Shown here: one piece after another, positions 32,455-43,769 of the stretch
How positions within the stretch are numbered: the stretch's first letter is position 1
Layout: the number at the start of each line of letters is the position of its first letter
Source of the DNA: Ziziphus jujuba
Taxonomy: Eukaryota; Streptophyta; Magnoliopsida; Rosales; Rhamnaceae
Direction: 5' to 3'
Length of the DNA stretch: 64,000 bases
Assembly: GCF_031755915.1 (NCBI RefSeq)
Contig: NC_083387.1
Location: forward strand, 7,384,501 to 7,448,500
Notes under the pieces: model-generated
Seen by the model: the letters and a program-made list of their open reading frames with translations, nothing else
What the model was told of the DNA's origin: nothing
Databases searched by the model: none
Program-made: the position numbers and the translations under genes

Positions 32455-34145
32455 TCATAGCGTCACACTTGGAAACTTGCACGATCCAAAACCTGAAAAC
32501 AAAAGTAACAACTTAACAAACGAAGGCCATAATGAAAAAAATAAAATAAACAAAAACACATAAAATATCTTAATCCTCCTGTGAATTACGCCAACTCCAA
32601 TTGTACAAAAACATAGACAACCTAACTACCTACACAAATATTCAAATATTAATGCCTCTAAATTTAAATCAAAGAGACAAAAAAATTAATGACGTGGGGA
32701 GGAGATTCGACTCACTTGGATCCTGAATGGTTTGAGTAGCGAGCCCATTGAAGTAACAAGTCCCGCCCACTTTTCTAAGCTGGGCCCAATACGAACTAAA
32801 CGCGAAACTGGCGTGCAGGACCAGCGAATTCGGCTTAAAGCACTTGCCACCCGGTTGAATTGGGTCACAGGTTTTGTTCCCCTGCGAGCAGGCATACGAT
32901 AACGCCGACCCCACAGCACTACTATTGGCTCCTTCCGCCACCACGCACCACACCTTCCCTTTATACGGCTTGTTATTCTCCGACGGCGGCAACGGCTTGT
33001 ACTCCGATTCCGGCGTCTCTCCGCTCAGATCTATCTGGTAAACCTGCGTTCCGTTCGGGTACAACAGCCCGAAATGCCGCTCCGTACCCTGACCCGGTTT
33101 TAGGTTCTCGTTGTACAGAGCGAATATGAACGACGGGAGCACCGAACCGGGTCGAGCCGGCGTGCCAACGGGCGGTTTGGCCGAGAATTTCTTGACCACA
33201 TTACGGTTGTAAGTGGCAGCGTTGTAAATATTCGCTCCAATCTGGTCAACATCTCCACCGTTTGGCCAACCCGTTTCGGCAATCCAAACCCGGACATCCG
33301 GGTACCCGAGCCTCTTCATCGCGAAAATCACAGCGTCCACCATCTGGTCGAAGAGATTGGTATATGTTATCCCGGTGTTTGGGTCGGTCACCGTGATATT
33401 CTTGGACTCGAACAGAGCGTAATCCAGATTAATGTTAACGGGATCCGAAGCCCAAGGGAAAAAAGGATACACATCCAGGAAGAAGAACGACTTGGTCCGG
33501 TTCAGGAATTGAAGCATGGGCTTAATCACGGTCCGAGAAATATCGGCCCGAAACGTACCGTTCGATGGTGGGAAAGACGATTCGAGAACGTCCATTGCCG
33601 AGGTTGTGCCGACCTTGACCTTCTGAATTCGATGGGTTCGAAGAGCATACTTGATTCTGCGCATGGCTGGGACGAGATTGAACCAGGTTTTGTTATCGGG
33701 TGCGCTGAGGATTTCGTTCCCAACCAGAAGGTACCTGATCTTTGTCTCTGGATAAAACGGAACCACATTGGTATGAACCCATTCGTCGGCGAGTCTTTGG
33801 TTCGAAGAGATGTTGTTGATGATTTCGTTTGGAACCATTATCGAGACTTGGAGGTCTGTGTCTCTAAGTGCCCTGAGGATTTCATGGTTAGCGTCGTAGA
33901 TTTTGACCCGTTTAGCTTTCAGAGATTGGATTAGTTTCACGGACTCTGATGGTGATGGTAGATTGTTCCCCAGCTGACCATAGTTTATCCCAGCCTTGCC
34001 TGAGATCTCTGCACCTGTAGACAAAAACAATGGATTTAGACTGAAAAACCCAAAACGAACAGAACCGAAAATTTACAGAGAAATGGGATTGCTTACTTGA
34101 AATAGAAACTAAGAAACAGAGGATGAACAAAGGAGCAAGACCCAT
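32455..34145 (-). CDS. glucan endo-1,3-beta-glucosidase, GH17 with X8 (CBM43) domain
   Basis: Three exons on the minus strand: 34097-34145, 32716-34014 and 32455-32492; 1,386 nt, 461 residues. Introns begin GTAAGC and GTGAGT and end in CAG. The first exon encodes a signal peptide (MGLAPLFILCFLVSIS). The GH17 domain (about 25-345) has the acid/base Glu in LLVGNEIL (~117) and the nucleophile Glu in WIAETGWPNGG (~262). The X8 glucan-binding module (about 371-455) starts WCVVAEG with its spaced cysteines and ends DPSFGSCKFPSVTL. That end is made by the 38 nt last exon; without splicing the frame runs into an unrelated tail. The enzyme should hydrolyse beta-1,3-glucan (callose) in the cell wall or at plasmodesmata. 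Order with CSLC6 and bHLH suggests the At3g07320 relative. Confidence 0.93.
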
Positions 34146-37100
34146 TTCTATTCTTGCTCTCTGTTTCTTCAGCTCAGTACAAAATCTCTCTACTCTGCTA
34201 AAAATTAATAAAAAGTTAAGTAAGCTATTATAAATGGGTTTCAAAAAAGCATTAAATAAAAGAATGTTTGGAGCACAGAGATTGGATCTATTAGAAGCAA
34301 AATAAACAAAATAAATATAAATAAAGACTGTAAAGGAGGTGGGGTTAAAAGAATGATGGAGGAGTTTAAAAAGAAATGATGGAGGAGTTTAAATGGAGGA
34401 GTTCAAGTAGAGCACTGACTAATTGTAATAGAAGGGTTGTGGTACTGGAATAGAGGTCTCCTTGGACGAAGGAGGACAGAAGGCTGATGGGGAATATGAC
34501 TTTTTTATATACACTTTTGCCATTGTGTAAAGAAAGAAAGAGAAAAAGAAATGACATAGTAGAGCGTGATGGGAACAGAGAATCAGATCAGACGGGTGAG
34601 AAGGATTGAATAGCAAAGAAAAAGTTCAGGGATTGGGAAAAGGACAAAGTGGGACCTTTTTCTTTATAATGGCCATTATAAGATTGTGGCTTGGTTTCCA
34701 AGAAGCAGAGGAAAAAAGTGGAATGTCATGTTCATTGACGCCTTAGTGAAAAGCTATGTCCTTGAAAGTGGAAATTAGCCGTTTGAGTACTGATTCTGCT
34801 GAGTAATTTTGGTAGATACACCTAATTTGGTTTTGGATGTTTCTTTGTATGTTGTACTTCCGTATTAACTAGTAGACTTGCAAGTGTTTACGAAGTTCAT
34901 GTGTTTCTGAAATGGTCCGAATGCAACATGTGGAGCATACATTGGACGGGTTGTTGTGAAAAATACAGCGTTTTGGCAATTCCCAGGTTGAGTTTTCCCT
35001 TCTTTTTTCCGAATATTTCCTAGGTTGAGTTGATGGTATCACCATATGAGCTAGTGATGTGTCATCTTCTTGACCCAAAGCAAAGGTGAAGCGAATTTGG
35101 CCTCTGCCAAAGAAAAAAGGGGAAATTTAAGTGGATTTGTGGTTGGGTATGAAATTGTTTTTCTACAATGTTATCCCAATTTTATTTTACGTTGTTCATA
35201 TGGGAACGACGTATGGTACTGTATCACTATTGGCAGAGGGGTTTGTTACTTATTTAGTCAAAAATTCAAACTTCTATTGTCAACAATTCCCGGATAGCCG
35301 CCGAATTAAATAATGGTGCGTTTGGACCCTTATATGTGTCCCATTTAGAGTATTCAAGAATGATAATTCATGCAATAAATTAAATATAATGATAATAAAA
35401 AAGTATAAAAAAATGAGCATTCATATTCTGGAAAATTCCTTTAATGATACTCTGCCACTAGTGTAAATTATTTTCATGAAGTACAAGTTAGTTCCATCTA
35501 TGTTTGCTTTTATGAGGTTTTGCACACCCATAAGCACAGGTAACCAAAATCTAACGCCATTTCGTAAATGTATAACGTAATTATTATTATTACTATTTTT
35601 TAAAGGAAATTGGTAAACAAAAACAAGAAAAACGTGAGTTAGAGATATGTGCTTACTTAAATGTAGCTCCTTTTTTATTTTTCTAAAAATTAAAAAAGCA
35701 AAGTCATTTCCTCTGCCGTCTACCCATTGGTCGTCACATTGACGATTGAAGGAGAATAAACTTTATGCATATCATTTAATTTAATTCCAATAACAACAAA
35801 AGAAAATCCATAGAAAAAGGATATAGTTACAACATCATGACAAAATTGTCAATAAATCGAATAGAAACGTATATATGACCCGTGGCCGTAATAGATGTGT
35901 GATTTTTCCAATGATGTTTTCATGTCTTCAAAAGGGTCTATGAAATTGAAATTGCGATTAAAAGCGGAACGTAAATTTGTTGGCTACGTGGCCTCGCCGA
36001 CAAAATTTTTTATTTTTATTTTTATAAATGAAACACAGATGAAGAATCTTAAATAAATATAATACCCTCCTTTTTAATAAAAAAAAATATTTATTGATTT
36101 CATAATTTATTTTTTTTAGAAAATAGATTATTTGCTACAACTTAATGAATGATTATTAATAAAAAAATATTTTAAAATTAAAATGAAAAAGTTGAAATTT
36201 TAAATTTCTTAAAAAAAAATTATTTTTAGCTAATTGGAATGTTTAAAAAAGCAAAAACATTTTTTAAATTTACTATTAAATACACATTAACTTTTCAATA
36301 ATTTTTTTTTATATAAATTTTATTAAGAAAAGCTTTACAATAAAAAATTATTCTTACATAAACTATACAAATAGATCATTAAAAAAATAAAATAAAATTT
36401 GTTGCTGTTGGGTTTGCCATATTGGTTAATTGAATGAAAGGGTTTATAATTGAATTAAAATAGCTGATCCAAGCAGGTCAAGACGAAATTTTGTAATCGT
36501 CATCAACTGAGGGTCAATTAAACAAATGTTCATAATAAAATAAACAAACGTTATGCTCGTCTTACACGTTTCAAGGCTGGCATTGTAGTTTGTCCACCAT
36601 TTTGATTCACATTTTTTAAAGCATCGTACTGGATTACTTAATAGATTCAAAGTTATATAAGTTTAATCCGTTAAAAATCTAACAAATTTATGATATATTT
36701 TAATTCATCTTTTTATCAGTTTAAAATTTCACAAACATCCAATCCAATTCAGTTTGAATATATTATATTATCAATTTTTTTTTAATTAAAAAAAAGAATA
36801 TATATTGAAACTGAAGATTTTTTTTTTCCTTTAGATATGTTTTATATTTTTTTTTAATTGTAAAATATATGTCTACTTAAATAGTTTAAAATCCAAGTAA
36901 CAAATTTCTTTGAATTTTAAAAGAAGATTTTATACAATAGGATGGACATTTTAATGTTCAAACAATCAAATATCATTCCTCAAACTTATAAAATTTAAAA
37001 ACATAACAGATAAAATAATCCATCTATCAAAATAAATTCGAGTCTATAAAAAATTGATAGAGAAAGGTAATGAATTGAATGGAATAAATCCATCAATTTT

Positions 37101-37349
37101 TCAAATGTGTGAAAAAAAATCAAATTTTAAAAAATCTAAAATTTTGCACAAACAATTTTCTTTCTTCCGGCCCAAATAAAAAATCTCAACCTGCATCAAA
37201 TTTTTGGGTTGGGTTTTGGTTCATAAAACAGACCTATCACTTGATTAAAAAATTGGCCCAATTACCTCCCTTTCCAAATTCATTTCCTCTTCATTTTTCA
37301 CTTTCTCACTTCACGGTACTGGCCTTTCCCTTTCGCTTCCACTGTGACT
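34146..37349. other. divergent intergenic region between GH17 and PPR genes
   Basis: About 3.2 kb serving both promoters. Near the GH17 side, 34344-34410 has a short direct repeat of GATGGAGGAGTTTAAA. The middle (35300-37100) is very AT-rich with no coding signal. The ~150 bp before the PPR start are pyrimidine-rich, as in plant leaders. No clear TATA box can be fixed. Confidence 0.5.
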
Positions 37350-38561
37350 ATGCCGCTGATGACCTTCCGTCGTGTTCTCACCGCCACTCGCAGAACCTCC
37401 AATCTGCTCTCTCATCAATCCCTACCTCTCTCCTCCCGCCACATAGGACTCAAACCCAAACTTCCGTTCACCCTCTTGTTGCTCTATCATCGCTCGCTAT
37501 CCTCATTGCCAACCCAGAATCCCGCAACCCTAAAACCCCCACAAAAACCCCAAGACCCAATCACCCCTACCCCAACAAGATCCCGAACACCCCTCGAGAA
37601 GCAATTCGAGACATGGGTCCAGAATCTCAAACCAGGATTTTCCCCAATCGAAGTCGACGAGGCCTTGCGAGCTCAATCGGATCCCGACCTCGCCCTCGAC
37701 ATTTTCCGATGGACGGCGCAGCAGCGGAACTACAAGCACAACCACCTCACCTACCTCACCATGATCGGAATCCTCATCGACGGCAAGCGCTACGGCCACG
37801 CCGAGACCCTCGTCGAGGAGGTAATCGCCGGAGCTTGTGAAATCAGCGTCCCGCTTTACAATTCCATGATTCGATTCTGCTGCGATCGGAAATTCCTGTT
37901 CAATCGTGCGTTCGATGTGTATAAGAAAATGTTGAAGTCCGAGGACTGCAAACCCACACTTGAAACTTACACTCTCCTGTTCAATTCTCTGCTCAGGAGG
38001 TTCAACAAGCTCAATGTTTCTTACGTCTATCTACGAGCCGTCCGATCTTTGACGAAGCAAATGAAAGCTTGTGGTGTAATTCCTGACACTTTCGTGTTGA
38101 ACATGATCATAAAAGCTTATTCGAAATGTCTTGAAGTGGATGAAGCAATTCGGGTTTTTCACGAAATGGGTTTGTATGGATGCGAACCAAATGCTTATAC
38201 ATATGGTTATATTGCAAAGGGATTGTGCGAGAAGGGAAGGGTTGGTCAGGGTTTGAAGTTTTATAAGGAAATGAGGAAGAAAGATTTGGTTCCTAGCGGG
38301 AGTACATATATGATTGTGATATGTAGTTTGGCTATGGAGAGGAAATTTGAGGAAGCGATTGAAGTTGTTTTTGATATGTTGGGTAATTCTTTGTCTCCTG
38401 ATTTGTTGACTTATAGAACATTGCTCGAAGGATTGTGTAAGGATGAGAGGGGTGATGAGGCTTTTACTCTGCTTGATGAATTCAGAAAGAGGGACGGTTT
38501 GATGGGTGAGAAGAATTATAAGATTTTGTTGAATGGATTGCATTTTGTAAATCGGGAGTAG
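37350..38561 (+). CDS. pentatricopeptide repeat (PPR) protein, probably mitochondrial
   Basis: A single intronless exon of 403 codons. The ATG at 37350 is the first in-frame start. The N terminus (MPLMTFRRVLTATRRTSNLL) is rich in Arg, Ser, Thr and Leu and nearly free of acids, as in mitochondrial targeting peptides. From about residue 105 on, ~35-residue helical repeats follow; clear ones include DTFVLNMIIKAYSKCLEVDE, NAYTYGYIAKGLCEKGR and DLLTYRTLLEGLCKDERGD. It has no C-terminal E, DYW or SMR domain, so it is a P-class PPR, which usually binds organelle RNA for stability, splicing or translation. Its place beside FKBP15 matches the At3g25210 neighbour as I recall it. A partial inverted copy lies at 1296-1735. 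Confidence 0.92.
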   Translation: MPLMTFRRVLTATRRTSNLLSHQSLPLSSRHIGLKPKLPFTLLLLYHRSLSSLPTQNPATLKPPQKPQDPITPTPTRSRTPLEKQFETWVQNLKPGFSPIEVDEALRAQSDPDLALDIFRWTAQQRNYKHNHLTYLTMIGILIDGKRYGHAETLVEEVIAGACEISVPLYNSMIRFCCDRKFLFNRAFDVYKKMLKSEDCKPTLETYTLLFNSLLRRFNKLNVSYVYLRAVRSLTKQMKACGVIPDTFVLNMIIKAYSKCLEVDEAIRVFHEMGLYGCEPNAYTYGYIAKGLCEKGRVGQGLKFYKEMRKKDLVPSGSTYMIVICSLAMERKFEEAIEVVFDMLGNSLSPDLLTYRTLLEGLCKDERGDEAFTLLDEFRKRDGLMGEKNYKILLNGLHFVNRE

Positions 38562-38875
38562 AATTCAAAACTAGTTTGGTTTTGTTTTGAGGGAGGAGTT
38601 AAATAGCCTTTCGGCATAATCATTGGTTCATACATTTTTTTTTTTTTTTTGGAGAAAAAAAAAAAAAGCTTATACATTTTCAGTCGCTCTTCTGTGACAA
38701 TGTACGTGTACTTCTCCTTAGATTTTAGATGGTATTTGGAGTAAAATGTTAGATGTAAAGTGTTGTGTGTTTTAATTTTATTTTCATGTTGCGAAGTGCT
38801 TATTTTGAAAACAAGGGCAACATAAATTATGTAAAGCATGAGAGACGCCAAAGCTGTTGAAATTTCTGAGCAGGT

Positions 38876-38979
38876 GGAGCAGCATAAAAAGACTTTGGTT
38901 TTCTATTGTTTAGTTTAAAATATTATCGGAGCAGCATAAAATGACTATGGTTTTCTATTGTTTAGTTTAAAATATTATC
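38876..38979. repeat. 52 bp tandem duplication downstream of the PPR gene
   Basis: Units 38876-38927 and 38928-38979, each GGAGCAGCATAAAA...TTTTCTATTGTTTAG, differ by two or three bases. Confidence 0.85.
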
Positions 38980-39386
38980 AAATACATAGTATTTTATATA
39001 AAATTGGAAATATATATTGTATTAGATTTACTTTAGAAATGTTATAGATTTTAAGTTTTGGTTGTCTGGTTAGGAAGATTATGAATAAAATAGTGAACAA
39101 TTGTATACTTTGGAGATTTTATAATTTGTAGGTTTCAAACATTTAAAAATTGGTTTTAAAAGCATTGAAAACTTTCATCAGCATACGGTCCATCCATCGT
39201 TTGGCAAACTAGCAACGTGTTCGGTCCAACCATATAGCTCCACGTGCGTGTGGGTGCAAATAATGCAGAAACACCATATACTTTCCTCGATGGGCCACCC
39301 AAATTGCCCGCTCCCGTGGCACAAAGCTATCTCCTAATTGAATTGTAAACGTGGGCTTGGCCAATCAGAGCACGACCCGAGAGCAA

Positions 39387-39394
39387 TATAAAAG
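39387..39394 (+). promoter_or_regulatory. TATA box of FKBP15
   Basis: TATAAAAG 78 bp before the ATG, with a CCAAT box at 39361-39365 and a G-box CACGTG at 39241-39246 upstream. The spacing suits a transcription start near 39420. Confidence 0.65.
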
Positions 39395-39471
39395 CCACCG
39401 ATTACCCAACCCGACTTCATATTTCACAGTCAGAGTCGCGTAAAGCCAGAAACACAGCGAGGTTGCCAAAG

Positions 39472-41873
39472 ATGAGCTCTTCGATCATTTTACTCAAGGC
39501 CACTCCAATTTTGCTCTTGTTTCTTCTTTCCAACTTAGGTAATTTCTCTCTACTTTCTGAAGAATTAATCCTTCTTTTTTTTTTTTTTTCTTTTTTTCCT
39601 CTGATTTCATCAACTTATAATGTTAATCATGTGTATACACGTCATCGTATTAGATCTGATCATTCAGACAAGCATATCGATTTCTGGTTCAATATTGTAA
39701 AATAGTATTTCAATTCCATTAATGGGTTCTCTTCCTTTGTCGTTATCTGTTTTCCAGTTTCTGCGAAAACTAAGGATGTCACAGAGTTGCAGATTGGCGT
39801 GAAGGTAGGATTTGCGTTTCTCTTTATTGCTTTCATTTGCTATCTATTTCGAGTCATGGATTATTTTCCAATGTTTTCCAAGCTGAGGATGATTATATTA
39901 AAAGGGTATGCTATTGCTCAAAACTTGAGGGCATTTTTTCAAGTTGCTTTGGGTTTCTGATTTTATGTATGTTCGGAAGCTTCGCTTAATTTTCGAGTTT
40001 TGATTTTGGGTTCTCATAGAATGCGTTTTTCATCATGTCATTGTGCTATTCCCAACACATTTACTTCTTTTGCTTAATTCCTTGATTTTACCTCTGGAGA
40101 AAATTATTGTTGTTGTTATTGTCCGTGGAGGCAATATTTATTTTAGTAGGTGGGTTTCAAAATGCATGTATTTATGACACAAATATGTGGTTTATTTTAT
40201 CCCAAAAAAAAAAAGAAAAAGAAACGAATATGTGGTTTAGAGGTTTGTATCATTTAATTTACTATTTCTGATTTAGCTTTGTTATTGTTTTTATATTTTG
40301 CAGCATAAGCCAGAATCCTGTCAGATTCAGGCTCACAAAGGTGATAGTGTCAAAGTTCACTATCGGGTAAGTGCAATAACTCATTCACCTTGATGTTGTT
40401 TCCAATGATCGATGCCATCCTATGAGTGATTACCATGTCTTATCAAACAATGACAAATTTACTGTACTATGTCTAGATCTTCATGTCATAAACTTTTGAC
40501 TTTATTGCTGTCGATTGAATGCTTTTTTTCCATGGTTTGACATTTGAAGAAATAGTAGAAGCTCTAATTGTATAATTAACCAGTAGCTTTTACAATATTC
40601 ATATTTCCTTCGAAGGCCTTTATCAATTCAATTTGTGATTGGATAATAGACCTATTGTCTTTGAATAGATAGTGATTTTACTTTCATCTAATCTATTTCT
40701 AGTTTCATTAGTTTTTATTGCTATAAATTGATGTGTGAGTTCCCTTCCTGTCATAAAGAGGAGCCATTAACTAAATAACTATGGTTTTCACATTGGCATT
40801 TGCAGGGAACACTCACAGATGGAACTGTTTTTGATTCTAGTTACGAGAGGAATGATCCAATTCAGTTTGAGCTCGGGACTGGTCAAGTAATCAAAGGTTT
40901 GTAGTGTGGCAACAGCTTTTTATATTTTTTATAATTGTTACCTGCCTTGTATATTTCCAAATGAGTGGAAACAACGTTCTCATAAATTAGTCCACAATTC
41001 CAGGATGGGACCAAGGACTGTTGGGAATGTGCGTTGGTGAGAAGAGGAAGTTGAAAATACCTTCTAAACTTGGTTATGGGGAGCAGGGTTCTCCACCTAC
41101 CATTCCAGGTACTAAATTCTTTCTATCCTCTTTATGTCCTGACATCTTGTTGGTTGGAATTATAAGCATGCAGAAGATAGTAATCATATTAATGGATTAG
41201 GTAGTTTGGACCTTCTTTGACAACCTTGGCCTTCATGATCAGATAATTGTCTCCATGTAAATAAATTTGTCAATCTTGTATGACTGCGAGTCATCACTTG
41301 AATTAGTGATGCTCTACATGTGAAGTAGTCCTTTAAGTTTTGCAGCACATGGTAACAATGTTGATTTTGTAAGATTATCTCTCATGGGAGGTCAACCAAG
41401 ACTAATCAATTAAAGAATTCATTGCTACTCGTTACATGGTTTGATTCAAATATAACCATAAACCATTCTTAACCATCTCAGCACTTGTTGGTTTTATTGT
41501 ATATGTGAGCATAACTAAGTGATGAATGTTTTCACTTAATTCTCTTTGCAGATGTTTTAGAATTGGTTAATATGAATCCGGTCTAATATGTCCCGAGGCA
41601 GTTAGATATATAGTTTTTGAACTTTGACCATGTTATTTTACGTCGCATAAACTGCATAGAAAGATGATTATTTAAACAAGATTATATCTATTGTTAATCT
41701 TCAGATATTTAACGAAATACGATATGGCATGGAAAGAAATAATGGTTTATATGAGTTTAACATGTGTTCGTTTGAAAATCACAGGTGGTGCAACACTGAT
41801 ATTTGATACTGAGCTCGTTGAAGTGTTGGGGAAAACACCAAGTGAAGGAAAAACAACAAATAGCGAGCTATAA
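39472..41873 (+). CDS. FKBP15: FKBP15-type peptidyl-prolyl isomerase, ER lumen
   Basis: Six exons: 39472-39538, 39758-39804, 40304-40366, 40806-40896, 41004-41108, 41785-41873; 462 nt, 153 residues, the usual size. Exon 1 is a signal peptide ([20 protein letters not shown]). A single FKBP domain follows: [64 protein letters not shown], with the Trp and Tyr pocket residues present. The protein ends NSEL, an ER-retention signal of the KDEL class. It should isomerise X-Pro bonds in newly made secretory proteins and, as in the family, be FK506-sensitive. Neighbours correspond to At3g25220 (FKBP15-1). Confidence 0.95.
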
Positions 41874-42117
41874 TCATAGGAACATCTCCTGTCATCTCCA
41901 TTTCTCTTTTTGTTTTTGTCCCTTAAAACGTTTACTTTTCTAGCGGCTTAATTTCATGAGCCAAGACATTATTTGGTATTTAATGAGAGAATATTAAAAC
42001 TTTTTAAACTGAATTTGGATCATGTAGGAAGGTTATTTGGCTACATTGAATGCTTCTTTCTTCTTCTTCTTCTTCTTCTTTTTTTATTTTTTAACTTTTT
42101 TTGGTCTAGACTTTATT

Positions 42118-42475
42118 CTACGTGGACTAACAATAAAGAATTTCTCAGTGTGGTTTGTAATTATAGGTGCTCGACCTTTGAACTGAAGCCAAATTAATGC
42201 AATTATCAACCTTTTTTTTTTTTTTTTTTTTTTTTTGGCTGAAGAAAACTAAGTTTTACTGTTTCTTTCCGAATATAACAATCATTTATTCTTTTCCTTT
42301 TTGGTCTCCCTATTATTCAAGTGGACCAACGTAAAAGGATTTTCAGGTGTAGCTTCCAATTATAGATGCTTAAACATGGAACTGAATATGATTCAAGTGG
42401 ACCAACATAAAAGGATTTTTAGGTGTGGTTTCCAATTACAGATGCTTAAACATTGAACTGAAGCCTAATCAATGC
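42118..42475. repeat. three degenerate ~76 bp repeats downstream of FKBP15
   Basis: Units near 42118, at 42318 and at 42394 share GTGGACCAACxTAAAAGGAT, GTGTGGTTTCCAATTA and TGCTTAAACATTGAACTGAA. The last two are adjacent (76 bp period); the first is separated by a poly-T insertion (42209-42237). Confidence 0.8.
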
Positions 42476-43173
42476 AATTATGTTATGTTATCCATGGATT
42501 TAGTATCCAAATTTAGCCCCAAAAAACAAACTTAGTACAAACATTTAGTTATTTATATATTTTCTGATGGTCGCTCAACAAACAGACATTTTACTAGAAA
42601 ATAACCATTTATGTTATGAGAAATTGATTTTCGTTTCTAAGTACACGAGGTAAAGGATTGGGTGGGAAATTGATTATAAATTAATCAAATATTTTATGCA
42701 AAAAAAGAAACATAAGCTACCAAGGAAAAATGATTTTTCAAACAAAAATAACAAAAACTGATACATCTCTTGAGAACAAAGGAAGAAACGGAAATCTAGT
42801 ATGCTGAAGTAATTGTTTGGACGTTTTTGTATTATAAGTTCTTAAATATAATCTTGAAATTATAGTACTCGTAAAAAAAATAAATAAATAAATAAACGAT
42901 GACGTTTGGAAAGCTGAAAGAAAATCTTGTATGCAAGCGGTTTACATATGGAAAATACCGTGATCGAAGTTAGGCCGTCAGATATAGTAATCACGCTAAA
43001 ACCAATGATACCACGAGAAGTAGCAAATCGCGCGCTCTCTTTCCAAGTGTCTCGAGGCAAATGCTGAGCCCTTCGTTTATCCAGAACCATCCTGACCCTT
43101 TATCAGAGCTCTTTTTCCTGTTTTGACTTAACCGCAAAACCAAGTCTCTCTAAAACCCTTCCTAATTGAAATA
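42476..43173. other. intergenic region and promoter of the ROF-type gene
   Basis: No coding region supported. AT-rich to about 42900, then more balanced DNA leading into the promoter of the multidomain FKBP gene. Confidence 0.45.
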
Positions 43174-43186
43174 GAAGGCTCTAGAA
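43174..43186 (+). promoter_or_regulatory. heat-shock element-like site before the ROF-type FKBP gene
   Basis: GAAGGCTCTAGAA matches the heat-shock element GAAnnTTCnnGAA at all but one core position (CTC in the middle), 173 bp before the ATG. ROF1 and ROF2 are known to be heat-induced and to act with HSP90 and HsfA2, so a heat-shock factor site here is plausible. A single imperfect trimer is weak on its own. Confidence 0.5.
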
Positions 43187-43358
43187 CCCACGTACCTGTA
43201 CTACGCAGTGCATACCAAATAAAGAGTAGGGCTCCCACATCCTCCATTTCCGTTTCTAGATTTTTCTTTTTTTCTTTGAGAATCTACAGTCTACTTCTCT
43301 ACACTCAATCTTTTTCTCTCTCGTTAGGCTTGTTTGGTTTTCGTGCTTTTCTGAAAAA

Positions 43359-43738
43359 ATGGACGAGGATTTCGATATGCCACCGCCGGAGGAGATGAAC
43401 GACGACTTTGATCTGCCCGGCGAAGCTCCCGTTCTCAAGGTTGGCGAGGAGAAGGAGATCAGCAAGCAAGGCTTGAAGAAGAAGCTCCTCAAGGAAGGTG
43501 AAGGCTGGGACAACCCTGACAATGGCGACGAGGTTGAAGGTGCGTGGTTTCTTTTTTTTTATTTTTTTGGGTAGTTTTTTTATTCTCATCCGTTAATTGT
43601 TTTTGTTGGTTTTTTGATTGGTTATGGTTTTGATTTGTTGGTCAGTTCATTATACGGGGACTTTGCTCGATGGAACTCAGTTCGATTCTAGCCGTGACAG
43701 GGGGACGCCGTTCAAGTTCACTCTTGGACAAGGTGAGA

Positions 43739-43769
<31 letters not shown>

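Noticed and set aside
32669..32715. Unspliced GH17 C terminus ending SNLLPTSLIFLSL
   Set aside because: A consensus GTGAGT donor and a last exon restoring the conserved X8 ending make this intron sequence.
33509..33934. Plus-strand frame of 141 codons opposite the GH17 gene
   Set aside because: Shadow of the GH17 exon, which has clear family motifs and splice sites on the other strand.
37109..37840. Overlapping 243-codon plus-strand frame at the PPR gene start
   Set aside because: Proline-rich out-of-frame reading of the PPR 5' part; the PPR frame has repeat motifs and continues to a natural end.
38031..38543. Minus-strand 170-codon frame under the PPR gene
   Set aside because: Antisense shadow; the same antisense text appears in the PPR fragment at 1289-1528 only because the source sequence was copied.
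42860..43090. Minus-strand 76-codon frame upstream of the ROF-type gene
   Set aside because: No recognisable motif and no splice or homology support; probably chance in the promoter.
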